A stretch of DNA of 64,000 bases from Streptomyces sp. NBC_01669. Lineage in GTDB: Bacteria; Actinomycetota; Actinomycetes; Streptomycetales; Streptomycetaceae. A program made the position numbers and the translations under genes. Under the pieces are notes generated by a model that did not search any database, was not told the DNA's origin, and saw nothing but the letters and a program-made list of their open reading frames with translations. Positions 15,545-23,988 of the stretch are shown here, piece after piece (within the stretch, counting starts at the first letter, position 1; each line of letters begins with the position of its first letter). Location: the NCBI RefSeq assembly GCF_026339735.1, contig NZ_JAPEQG010000001.1, positions 1,178,001 through 1,242,000 on the forward strand. Reading direction: 5' to 3'.

Positions 15545-17651
15545 CCTCGTCCGCCGAACGAACCGCCTGGTGCCCGACGCGTCGGTGGCTGCCGTCGCCG
15601 ACGCGCTCGACTACCTCTGTCTCGCCCAGCTCTATCTCCGCGACAACCCGCTCCTGGCCCGGCCCTTAACCCCGGCCGACGTCAAGACACGACCATCCGG
15701 CCACTGGGGGGTGTGCCCACCCGTCAACCGGATGCTCGCCGCCATGGGCCCGCTCCAAGCGGCCGTCCCCGACGGCTACGAGCTGCACGTCCTGCACGGC
15801 GCCGGGCACGCCGGGCCCTCCGCCCTTGCCCACGCCTACCTCACCGGCCATCTCGGCCGCGCCCACCCCGGCCTGTCCCAGGGCGAGGCCGGGCTGCGCG
15901 AACTCGTTTCCGGCTTCCCCCGGGCCGACATCGGCGGGGAGATCACCCCGATGATCCCCGGCCACCTGCACACCGGAGGCCAACTCGGCCCCGCCCTCGC
16001 GATCGGGCAGGGCACCGTCCTCGACGCGCCCCATAGGCTGTCCGTGGTCCTGATCGGCGACGGAGAGTGCGAGACCGGGACGACCGCCGCCTCCTGGCTC
16101 GCCACCCGCGCGCTGCACGGTACGGGCGACCACGGGACCGTCCTTCCCGTCGTCCTGCTCAACGGGATGCGTATGGGCGGGCCGAGTGTGCTGTCCGCCC
16201 TGAGCCGCGCCGAACTCACCGCCTATTTCACCGGACTTGGTCACCGGCCCGTGTACAGCGACGGGCTCGTCATCGGCCAGCTCCGCCAGGCGGTGGCCGA
16301 AGCGCTCTGCACCGCCCAGCCCCTGGGCATTCCGGGACCGTCGAGCGTCCTGGTCCTCACCCTGGACAAAGGCCACGGCACACCCGCCCACCTCGCCGGC
16401 ACCCCGGCGGTCCACAAGACGCCGCTACGCGACCCGGCCGGTGTGCCCGCCGAGTTCGACGCGCTCGCCGACTGGCTGGCCTCCTACCAGCCCGCCCAGC
16501 TCCTCACTTCCGGCGGCCGGCCCCGGCCGCACCTGCTGCCCGCGCTCCCGCAGGCCCGGTCCGAGCCCGGCGGCCTCCCGGCCCCGCGCGGCTGTGTCGC
16601 CGCCTCGGCCCACGTCGCCGCCCACGCCGCCGGGCGCCCGTTCGCGCAGGTGGTCCCCGAGGTCCTGCGGGCCCGTGCCGAGCAGGGACCGTTCCGTGTG
16701 TTCAGCCCCGACGAGCTGGCTTCCAACCGCCTCAACCTCACCGACGAGGACGGGCGCCCGGTGCCGTGGGCGGCGGAAGTGCTCAGCGAGGAGTTGTGCC
16801 ACGCCTGGGCTCAGGGCTACACGGAGACCGGCCGGCACGCGCTCGTCGCCACCTACGAGGCGTTCGCGCCCATCACGCTCAGCCTCATTCAGCAGCAGCT
16901 CAAGCACCGGTCCGTGCGCCGGCATGCCGGGCTCGCCCCGCTGCCCAGCTTGGTCTACCTCCTGACCAGCCTGAGCTGGCACAACACGATCACCCACCAG
17001 AACCCCAGCCTCACCTCGGCACTGCTGGCCAGCGGCGACCCCACGCTCCACGTCCTCACCCCCGCTGACCCCGCCCGTACCGCCGCCGCGCTCACCTTCG
17101 CCCTACGCAAGCTCGACCGGTGCACGCTCGTCGTCGCGGGCAAGCACGCGACCGTCCACCACCCGCTGGAGACCCTCGACGAGGAACTGCGGCACGGCAT
17201 CGCGACCTGGCCCCACCTGACCCACCCTGGCCCCGGCGAGCCCGACCTGATCCTCGCCTCTGCTGGCGACCTGCCCGCCGAGGCCCTGACCACCCTCGCC
17301 CGGCGCCTGCGCGCCGAACGCCCCGGCCTGCGCCTGCGGTACGTCCACGTCCACGACCTCACGGCCCTCGCCGAGGACGGCAGCCGCCCCCTCGCCCTCG
17401 AACCGGACGCGTTCGCCCGCCACTTCGGCACCCGGGTGCCGATCGTCCTGGCCACCAGCGGACACCCCGCCGACATCCACGCCCTCCTCGGCCGCCGCCA
17501 CCCCGGACCCCGGCTCACCGTCCTCGGTTACCGCGACCCCGGCCGCCCCGTCTCCCAAGAACACCTCCGCCGACTCTGCGGCCTCGACGACGCCGGCCTG
17601 TGGCAGCTCGCCACCACCCTCACCGACACCCCGAAGGAGATACCGGCATGA
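15534..17651 (+). CDS. Phosphoketolase-family thiamine diphosphate enzyme
   Basis: This 705-residue protein starts at ATG 15534 behind AGGAGG. It follows the Xfp phosphoketolase layout: GHWG near residue 50, GAGHAGP, GHLHTGGQLG, a TPP-binding GDGECETG, LLNGMRMGGPS, FSPDELASNRL and THQNPS. These correspond to the catalytic histidines and cofactor site of xylulose-5-P/fructose-6-P phosphoketolases. The family usually has about 790-830 residues, so this one is short and divergent. It may cleave a pathway-specific ketose phosphate to an acetyl-phosphate-like product. Its stop overlaps the next ATG. Confidence 0.88.
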   Translation: MWADLVRRTNRLVPDASVAAVADALDYLCLAQLYLRDNPLLARPLTPADVKTRPSGHWGVCPPVNRMLAAMGPLQAAVPDGYELHVLHGAGHAGPSALAHAYLTGHLGRAHPGLSQGEAGLRELVSGFPRADIGGEITPMIPGHLHTGGQLGPALAIGQGTVLDAPHRLSVVLIGDGECETGTTAASWLATRALHGTGDHGTVLPVVLLNGMRMGGPSVLSALSRAELTAYFTGLGHRPVYSDGLVIGQLRQAVAEALCTAQPLGIPGPSSVLVLTLDKGHGTPAHLAGTPAVHKTPLRDPAGVPAEFDALADWLASYQPAQLLTSGGRPRPHLLPALPQARSEPGGLPAPRGCVAASAHVAAHAAGRPFAQVVPEVLRARAEQGPFRVFSPDELASNRLNLTDEDGRPVPWAAEVLSEELCHAWAQGYTETGRHALVATYEAFAPITLSLIQQQLKHRSVRRHAGLAPLPSLVYLLTSLSWHNTITHQNPSLTSALLASGDPTLHVLTPADPARTAAALTFALRKLDRCTLVVAGKHATVHHPLETLDEELRHGIATWPHLTHPGPGEPDLILASAGDLPAEALTTLARRLRAERPGLRLRYVHVHDLTALAEDGSRPLALEPDAFARHFGTRVPIVLATSGHPADIHALLGRRHPGPRLTVLGYRDPGRPVSQEHLRRLCGLDDAGLWQLATTLTDTPKEIPA

Positions 17652-18508
17652 GCACCCCGTCGCCGCCCGCCGCGCCCGACGCCGGCACCCTCGACGCCTT
17701 CGAACGCGACGGGTACGCAATCATCCGCGACTCAATCACCCCGGACCTACGCGACCGGCTCCTGACCGCCGCCGAGGAACTGCTGGCCAGCGACATCACC
17801 CAGGGCCGCGACCGAGGAGGCGACGGCAAGGACGGCTTCCGCGGATGCCTCAACCTCGCCCCCGCCTTCCTCCCGCTCCTCGCCAACCCGGCCGTCCTGC
17901 CCACCGTCGTCCGGCTCCTCAGCCCGAACATCCACCTGCTCTCCGCCCACCTAATTGCCCTGCCCAGCGGCCCGCCCCGCACCATCCGCATCCCCGAACG
18001 CCACGGCTGGCACCGGGACATGTACGGCGTCGCCGCCGACCTCGGCTTCCCCCACACCCCCCGCATGGCCATCAAGGCCGCCCACTACCTCACCCCCGTC
18101 ACCCCCGACTGCGGGCTGACCATGTTCCTTCCCGGCAGCCACCGCCTCACCGAAGAACCCGTCGTCCCCGGTGGCGCAATCGACCCACCCGGCGCCACCA
18201 CCCCCCACATCACCGGAACCGACGCAGTGCTCTTCGAGAACCGAACCTGGCACACCGGAGGCATCAACCTTTCCGGCCGCCCTCGCATCGCCCTCATGCT
18301 CCAGTACGGATTCCGCTGGCTCCACCCCGTCGACGACCCGACCACAGACCTCCGCAATGACCCGGCCCTCACCCCCATCGAGCAGCAGCTCCTCGGCCTG
18401 CCCGACCGCCGACCGGACGGATCGCTCGCCAAAGGCAGCGGAGCCGCACCCATCCGCTCGTGGTGGGAGACCGGCCCGTGGACTTCCGTGGCGGCCAAGA
18501 AGAGCTAA
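17648..18508 (+). CDS. Phytanoyl-CoA dioxygenase-family oxygenase (second)
   Basis: This 286-residue protein is coupled to the phosphoketolase gene by an ATGA overlap. The facial triad is His122-x-Asp124 (WHRDMYG) and His202 (TWHTGG), with Arg213 (RPRIALMLQY) as the 2-oxoglutarate partner. It matches PhyH proteins of secondary metabolism more closely than the first copy does, and the two are only distantly similar, so they probably act at different steps. A C-terminal tail beyond 230 is specific to this protein. Confidence 0.9.
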   Translation: MSTPSPPAAPDAGTLDAFERDGYAIIRDSITPDLRDRLLTAAEELLASDITQGRDRGGDGKDGFRGCLNLAPAFLPLLANPAVLPTVVRLLSPNIHLLSAHLIALPSGPPRTIRIPERHGWHRDMYGVAADLGFPHTPRMAIKAAHYLTPVTPDCGLTMFLPGSHRLTEEPVVPGGAIDPPGATTPHITGTDAVLFENRTWHTGGINLSGRPRIALMLQYGFRWLHPVDDPTTDLRNDPALTPIEQQLLGLPDRRPDGSLAKGSGAAPIRSWWETGPWTSVAAKKS

Positions 18509-18560
18509 TGGTGTGACCGCATAGTTCCACCGGCTTGGTTGGCACGCTTAGCGTGCTCCC

Positions 18561-19370
18561 ATGAACGATCACTGTGTTGCTCACGGTTTCACGTCGGTGG
18601 ACACGCAGCCCCGGCCCGCTGAGTGGGTTCAGGTCCTGGACCGGCTGAGTGCGGAGCCCTTTTACGCCGCCTACAAGCAGCGGTTGCAAGAGTTCCTCCG
18701 GGCCGATCCCGGCGGGCTGTTCCTCGAGATCGGGGCGGGTACCGGGGACGCCGCTGTGGCCTTGCGCTCGAGCAGTGGGGCCGAGGTCGTCGCGGTCGAC
18801 ACTTCCTTGACCATGGCCGCGCAGGCACGGGACCGAGGGCTGTCACACGCCGCTGTCGCGGACGGGCACCGGCTGCCGTTCGCAGCGGATCAATTCGACG
18901 GCGCCTGGGCGGACCGGGTCTTGCAGCACGTCGTCGAACCGGCCCGGGTGCTGGACGAGTTGCTGCGAGTGGTTCGCCCCGGCGGTCGGGTTGCCTTGGC
19001 AGACCCGGACTACGACACTCAGGTACTCGACATCGACGACCAGGAGCTCGCCCGCCGGGTGCTGCGCTTCAGGGCGGATGTGGGCCTGCGCAACGGTTCC
19101 CTGGCCCACCAGCATGCCGGATTGCTCGCGGCCCGCGGCATCCACGACATCATGGTGGAAGCCCGGACTCTGGTCGTGCGCGACCCGTCGGCGGCCGACA
19201 ATGTCATGGGCCTGCGCACCTGGGCGCACGCAGCCGCAGACCGGGGCTACCTCGACACCGTGGACGCGGACCGGTTCGTGGCTCAGTTCGACGATGCCGT
19301 GCACGCAGGTCGCTTCACCTACGCCGTCACGTTCATCCTCACGGCGGGCACGCTGCCCTTGTCAGACTGA
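18561..19370 (+). CDS. SAM-dependent methyltransferase, UbiE-like
   Basis: This 269-residue protein has motif I as FLEIGAGTGDAA (about residue 55), motif II around DQFDGAWADRVLQHV and motif III VRPGGRVALADPD, a clear UbiE/COQ5-type class I pattern. It starts at ATG 18561 after a 52-base gap in which no strong ribosome site is obvious. It is the last + strand gene before a convergent operon and probably the end of the biosynthetic-like cluster. Confidence 0.88.
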   Translation: MNDHCVAHGFTSVDTQPRPAEWVQVLDRLSAEPFYAAYKQRLQEFLRADPGGLFLEIGAGTGDAAVALRSSSGAEVVAVDTSLTMAAQARDRGLSHAAVADGHRLPFAADQFDGAWADRVLQHVVEPARVLDELLRVVRPGGRVALADPDYDTQVLDIDDQELARRVLRFRADVGLRNGSLAHQHAGLLAARGIHDIMVEARTLVVRDPSAADNVMGLRTWAHAAADRGYLDTVDADRFVAQFDDAVHAGRFTYAVTFILTAGTLPLSD

Positions 19371-19497
19371 GACACGGTGGAGCGCTGCACGACGTCCCGG
19401 TGACAGAACCCCGGGCCGCGCCAGCAACGCCATTTGACGACTCTGTCGCGCGACGGTCGCGCTCGTCCGCCGACCCGCGTGGTGCAGGCCACCAGAG

Positions 19498-20934
19498 TCA
19501 ACGGCTGATTGCCGCAGCCGTCCCTCCGAGAAGCGCCGCCAGGTGTTCAGCCAAGGCGAGCAAGGTCCGGTCCGAGTAGGCCGATCCCACGAGCTGCACG
19601 CCGATCGGGAGGCCGTCCGCATTTCGCGCAGCAGGCATGACCAGGCTGGGCAGACCAACGTGGCTGGTGAGGTTGGCCCAGCCAGTCTGGTCGAAGAAGC
19701 TCCGCTCGACGCCGTCGACTGTGAGAACGCGGGCGCCAGCCGGGATGGCCGCGGTGGGCGCCGCGGGGGTGATGAGGACATCGTGCTCGGCATCGGCGAA
19801 GAAGCGGTGCCACGTCTCTCGAAGCCGGAGGCGCTCCTCGTTCGCGCGGAGCCAGGCGCGGTGCGTCTGCGTTCGGTGGCGCAGGAAGGTGGCCCGTGGG
19901 CTCGCGTCATCCTCGTGCACGTCACGCGCCGCAGCAAGTTCGGCCGCGCCAGCTTCGTCGTTGGTGGCGGCCGTTGCGGTGGCGTGGAGAAGCTGCTCGA
20001 AGAGGCGAAGAGAGTCAGCGAAGCCGACCGGTCCCGCGGTGCGGACGACGTTCATGCCCACGGAGGCCAGAGCCTGCTCGACGGCGGCGAGAGCGTCTGC
20101 AGTTTCACGGTCGACGGGGCAGGACACGTCCTCGGCCCACACCGCTACACGGAGCTGGCCGACTGCGCGACGCGCTGAAGGCAGCTTCACGAGCCAGGGG
20201 CTGTGCTCTGCGGGTGACGGTGTGGTCAGCGCGTCGAGGAGCAGTCCCAGGTCGCGGGGATGGCGGGCAAGCGGGCCGGGGGTGACCATGTCGCTGCTGG
20301 TGATCCATCCCGGGGGGCGCGGGATGTGGCCGCGGGCCGGAACGAGTGCGTGCGTGGGGCGCAGGCCGTAGATGCCGCAGTAGTGCGCCGGAAGCCTCAG
20401 TGAGCCGGCGAGGTCACTGCCGAGGTCGGCGGGGGTCAGGTGTGCGGCGACGGCGGCGGCGGGGCCGCCGGAGGAGCCGCCGACGGTGCGCTTGGGGTCG
20501 TGGGGGTTGAGCGTGGGGCCGAACAGGTTGTTGTCGGTGTGCAGGTCCTGGCAATACGCCGGGGTGTTGGTCTTGCCCATGATCACGGCGCCTTGGTGGC
20601 GGAGCCGGGCTACCGCGTCGGCGTCTCGTGCGGGTACGTGATCCGCCAGATCTTCGGCGCCGCTGGTTGTGCGCAGTCCGGCCGTCTCGAAGCTGTCTTT
20701 GATCGTGAGGGGAAGGCCGTCGAGGATTCCGCTGCTCTCGTTGCGGGCTCGGCGGTCGTCGGCCGCGTGCGCGGCAGCTCGGGCCGCGTCGTCGTCACGG
20801 GTGACTACGGCGTTCACGTGGCTCGCGTCGATCCGGACGAGGTGAAGGTCGAGCAGTTCTCGGCTGGAGATCTCACGGCGCTCCAGGGCCTGGAGCTGGA
20901 CGTGAGCGGGCTGGTGGGTGAGATCGTTAGTCAT
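19498..20934 (-). CDS. Amidase-signature family hydrolase
   Basis: This 478-residue protein has the full Ser-cisSer-Lys apparatus: the Lys in LTIKDSF (about 78), the cis-Ser in the VGGSSGG loop and the nucleophilic Ser in GSDLAGSLR. The length fits the family. It would hydrolyse a small amide. Its ATG overlaps the stop of the upstream membrane-protein gene (ATGA), making it the last gene of a four-gene leftward set headed by an XRE regulator. Confidence 0.9.
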   Translation of the reverse strand: MTNDLTHQPAHVQLQALERREISSRELLDLHLVRIDASHVNAVVTRDDDAARAAAHAADDRRARNESSGILDGLPLTIKDSFETAGLRTTSGAEDLADHVPARDADAVARLRHQGAVIMGKTNTPAYCQDLHTDNNLFGPTLNPHDPKRTVGGSSGGPAAAVAAHLTPADLGSDLAGSLRLPAHYCGIYGLRPTHALVPARGHIPRPPGWITSSDMVTPGPLARHPRDLGLLLDALTTPSPAEHSPWLVKLPSARRAVGQLRVAVWAEDVSCPVDRETADALAAVEQALASVGMNVVRTAGPVGFADSLRLFEQLLHATATAATNDEAGAAELAAARDVHEDDASPRATFLRHRTQTHRAWLRANEERLRLRETWHRFFADAEHDVLITPAAPTAAIPAGARVLTVDGVERSFFDQTGWANLTSHVGLPSLVMPAARNADGLPIGVQLVGSAYSDRTLLALAEHLAALLGGTAAAISR

Positions 20935-22139
20935 GCGGAGACTCGCTCAAGGTGGGGGGCTCGTGCGGGCTGGCGGGGCAGGTGGCGCGCGACGTCGAGG
21001 AGAGCGTCGACGTCGTCCATGGGCCGGCTGGTCTGACGTTCGGAGTCGGCGAACTCGGTGAGCTGGTTGGGGGCTGGGCGGGTGCCTGCGGCCCGGGCAG
21101 CGATTCCGGCGAGGATCTGGTCGGCCGTGACGGCTGAGGACAGCTCCTGGCCGTGCAGCCCTCGGGCCCGGTGATGGGCTTCACTGGCCTCGCGGACCGC
21201 GGCATCGAGATACCGGCGGACCACGAACCGGCCGTCCCGGATCTCGACTGCTCGGCGATAGAGCCGGATCGAGATGCGGCGGAAGCGCCGCCTCTGGGCC
21301 GGGTCGACTCGGTCGATCGGCAGCTCGATCTCGGGTGCCTCGCTGTAGAACGCCAGCCACAGGGGGCGCAGCCGGTAGTAGCTGCGGTACTGCTTGATCC
21401 GGTGCTGGACGCTCTGGGCCTGGTCGCTGATGGTGGGCACGAGCCAGCCGATGAGTGTGAGCATGGCGCCGACGTCGCCGCAGGTCCAGGCGAAGCCCTC
21501 CCAGTCCGCGAGGGAGGTGTCGAAGGCGCCGGCGATCACGTCGCCGATGCGGACCGCGCTGTATCCGAGGGTGACGGTGGCGCCGAGGGCGACGATGCGC
21601 AGACCGTAGCGGACGGACCTGCGGGTACTTCGGCGGGCCAGGCGCCAGCAGGCGCGCGCGAGGAACAGTTCCCCGATGGTGTAGGCCGTGACGTACAGGG
21701 TGAGGTACGCGGCATACCAATCGTCGTGCGCGTAGTACAGCGTGAAGTCGATCGGATGCGGCGCGCTGGGCGTCAGCAGGGCGAACAGCACCAAGAGCCC
21801 GGCGATCACCGCGAAGCCGGCCCCGAGCCACCGGCGGCTACGCCGGCGGGCGACCTCAGGCGGGGACCCCCAGTATGTGAGGACCACCTGCTGGCAGGCC
21901 AGGAGCGCGACCACGCACCCCTGCGCGAGGGGCACGGAGAGGTTGACGGTGCCGAGCACACGGTCGAGGTAGTTCCACATCGGCGTGATGGAGAACAGGA
22001 ACGACAGCCCTGACAGCAGGAAGACTGCGGCCAGGGCACCGGAGGCGGGATCCCGGCGGCGGGTCGGCACGTCCCGCAGGAGGCAGAGGAAGCCGAGCGT
22101 GGCGACGACGAGGCTGATCGGATGGAGCAAATCCTTCAC
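20931..22139 (-). CDS. Polytopic membrane protein of the MAB_1171c type
   Basis: This 402-residue protein has about seven hydrophobic helices in residues 1-240, followed by an Arg-rich cytosolic domain with predicted helices to the C-terminus. The pattern (a short N-terminal helix, then alternating segments such as VFLLSGLSFLFSI and IAGLLVLFALL) matches the putative transporters that in streptomycetes usually sit next to an ImmA/IrrE-like protease and an XRE protein, as here. The function is not known; a sensor or gated channel is possible. It overlaps both neighbours by 4 bases. Confidence 0.8.
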   Translation of the reverse strand: MKDLLHPISLVVATLGFLCLLRDVPTRRRDPASGALAAVFLLSGLSFLFSITPMWNYLDRVLGTVNLSVPLAQGCVVALLACQQVVLTYWGSPPEVARRRSRRWLGAGFAVIAGLLVLFALLTPSAPHPIDFTLYYAHDDWYAAYLTLYVTAYTIGELFLARACWRLARRSTRRSVRYGLRIVALGATVTLGYSAVRIGDVIAGAFDTSLADWEGFAWTCGDVGAMLTLIGWLVPTISDQAQSVQHRIKQYRSYYRLRPLWLAFYSEAPEIELPIDRVDPAQRRRFRRISIRLYRRAVEIRDGRFVVRRYLDAAVREASEAHHRARGLHGQELSSAVTADQILAGIAARAAGTRPAPNQLTEFADSERQTSRPMDDVDALLDVARHLPRQPARAPHLERVSA

Positions 22140-22648
22140 GGTCGGGCCTCCCGTCGGCGCAGGAGCGTGTGCGTGACCCGGTCCTGTACTTCGTCCCCAG
22201 AGGACTCGTCACTGCGCAGCCACCGGTCGATGATGCGGCGCTGGAGCAGCGAGGCGAGGAGCTCGGTGTCCCGCTCCTCGTCCTCGTCGTACTTCGTGCG
22301 CCCCAACATCATCTCCACGGTGGCCGAGCCCACGCTGGTGAAGAGCGTTGAGGAGAGAGCGGACGCCGGGCGGGTTTTGTGATGGCCGAGCAGCAGGTGG
22401 CTGAACTCGTGGGCGATGATGTGGTCCTGGTGCAGGGAGCTGGTCCGCGGGTCGTAGAACACATGGACGGCACTCTCCATGACGACGCAGGCCCCGCACA
22501 CGGAGGGTGCCTGCTCACGTGGCTCTAGGACCACCTTCCGCCCCGTGCGGAGTGAGACCTCGTCGCTGAGATCGCGAATATTGGTGACGTGCGGGAGCTT
22601 CAGCTCGGCCAAGAGGTCAGGCCGGCGCAGCCTACGGGCAGACCACAT
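22136..22648 (-). CDS. ImmA/IrrE-family metallopeptidase
   Basis: This 170-residue protein has the zinc-binding HEFSHLLLGH motif (His80, Glu81, His84) and an acidic downstream helix DEDEERDTELLASLL typical of the fold. ImmA/IrrE enzymes cut or derepress XRE-type repressors, and an XRE gene lies 36 bases upstream. ATG 22648 follows AAGGA. It probably forms a regulator/anti-regulator pair that controls this operon or the adjacent mobile module. Confidence 0.88.
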   Translation of the reverse strand: MWSARRLRRPDLLAELKLPHVTNIRDLSDEVSLRTGRKVVLEPREQAPSVCGACVVMESAVHVFYDPRTSSLHQDHIIAHEFSHLLLGHHKTRPASALSSTLFTSVGSATVEMMLGRTKYDEDEERDTELLASLLQRRIIDRWLRSDESSGDEVQDRVTHTLLRRREARP

Positions 22649-22684
22649 TTCTTTTCCTTGATCACTTACTGAACTAAGCCCGTT

Positions 22685-23125
22685 CTACGCACCAGTTGAG
22701 GGTGGCAACCCCTCGGATTTTCGTACGCTCTCAACGATGCCCAGGATGGCTTCTTTTCCGTCTGCGGAGACGTCGGATAGGCGAAGAAGAACGTTCTTGA
22801 TCTTCGCGTCACGAAGCAGCGCGAGCAACTCAAGCTCCTGCAGTGTCTTTTCAGCGACGGCATCATCGAACCAGTAGGCGGGATCCACGCCGAAAAACCC
22901 TGCGAGCGCTTCGAGGTGACGCTTCGTCGGGTTATCGCGCTGCCCTGTCCGCAGGAGCCACAGGTACTGGGCCGACAGCTTACCCAGCCCCCGCTCCTCC
23001 ATCAGATCGGCCACTTCAGCGTTGCTGAAGGGGCCGCGATTGGGCGGGTGCACCGTGTCGAACAGGCGGTTCAGGCGGTCCATGAACCCCTTGGAGTCCA
23101 TCTGGCCTTCATTCGGCTCTTCCAT
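22685..23125 (-). CDS. XRE-family helix-turn-helix regulator
   Basis: This 146-residue protein has a helix-turn-helix at about 30-85 (FSNAEVADLM, then LSAQYLWLLRTGQRDNPTKRHLEALAGFFGV), an N-terminal arm and a C-terminal helical region. I chose ATG 23125 behind AAAAGGAT; a GTG at 23164 is upstream. Codon use here is less GC-biased than in the neighbours, which suggests separate acquisition. It is the likely repressor or target partner of the ImmA/IrrE protein. Confidence 0.85.
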   Translation of the reverse strand: MEEPNEGQMDSKGFMDRLNRLFDTVHPPNRGPFSNAEVADLMEERGLGKLSAQYLWLLRTGQRDNPTKRHLEALAGFFGVDPAYWFDDAVAEKTLQELELLALLRDAKIKNVLLRLSDVSADGKEAILGIVESVRKSEGLPPSTGA

Positions 23126-23988
23126 GATCCTTTTCCGGGCGGGGTTCAATTTCACTTCAACCACCCTACCTCGCGATAAACACCAGTTGACGAGCCGATC
23201 CCGCGTATGGAAAGTTCTTCCTCACCAGTACGTTTCCATGTGGCACGCACCGCCTGTTTTCAGGTCAGCCTGTCCGTTTCTACCAACAGGAGTACGTCGG
23301 GCGACGTGGCGCACGCCACATTCCCTCAGCGGCATGCGTCACGCCTGACACCCGAGCAATTGATCTTCGACCGGAAAGCGCAGAGGCGGCCGTGGAAACA
23401 CCCCATCCACACCGCATTTCCGCTGCGGGAAATATCAGACACCCGCTCCAATGCGGACACGATGGCACGCTCTCGACGTTCGGGGCAACCGCGGCAACGG
23501 TATTCCTCGGTGCCGAAGGGCGGCCCACGCCAAGCCCCACACGCGGCTCCGGCGGCAGATCACGCGGTGACTCTCTGCAACCAGTACAGAGTTTAAGAAC
23601 CAAGTCTGGATCTTGACAGGGGTCCGTGCGTATGTTCGTCGTCCCCGGGCAGCCGCCCGCGACGGATGGACGTGAGGAGCCAGCAGGCACAGACAGGACC
23701 AGAAGGTCCACAAATAGCGACGGCGCCCGAGAGCGGAACTCACGGACGCCGAACGCTTAAGCGGCAAACCCGCCCCGGCAAGGGCGGCGACTGCCCACCA
23801 TCACCACGCTGAGTCCTTCCGACGGGCGCACCAGCGTGGCAACACTGCAAAGGGGAGTATCGCATGCCTCCTGCCCTGCGCAAAAGGCCGTTCCCTACGG
23901 CCTGCGCGGCAGTCACTTCCGCCCCGGCGCCTCAGCGCCCCAAACCGGAGTGCCCCATCCAGGACCGCCCCGTCTTCGGGAGGGTCCG
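23126..23988. other. Long intergenic region, no convincing gene
   Basis: About 860 bases lie between the divergently read XRE gene and the HTH gene at 23989. GC content is lower at the left end. A TTGACA hexamer occurs at 23613-23618 without a well-spaced -10 partner. CCGCCC (23770-23775) and GGGCGG (23782-23787) can form a short hairpin. CACCAGTTGA occurs near 22690 and again near 23181, a possible shared operator of the XRE protein. Frames present on both strands lack ribosome sites and streptomycete codon bias. Confidence 0.5.

Noticed and set aside
23207..23596. A 129-codon + frame in the intergenic region
   Set aside because: No ribosome site, mixed composition and no protein-like pattern.
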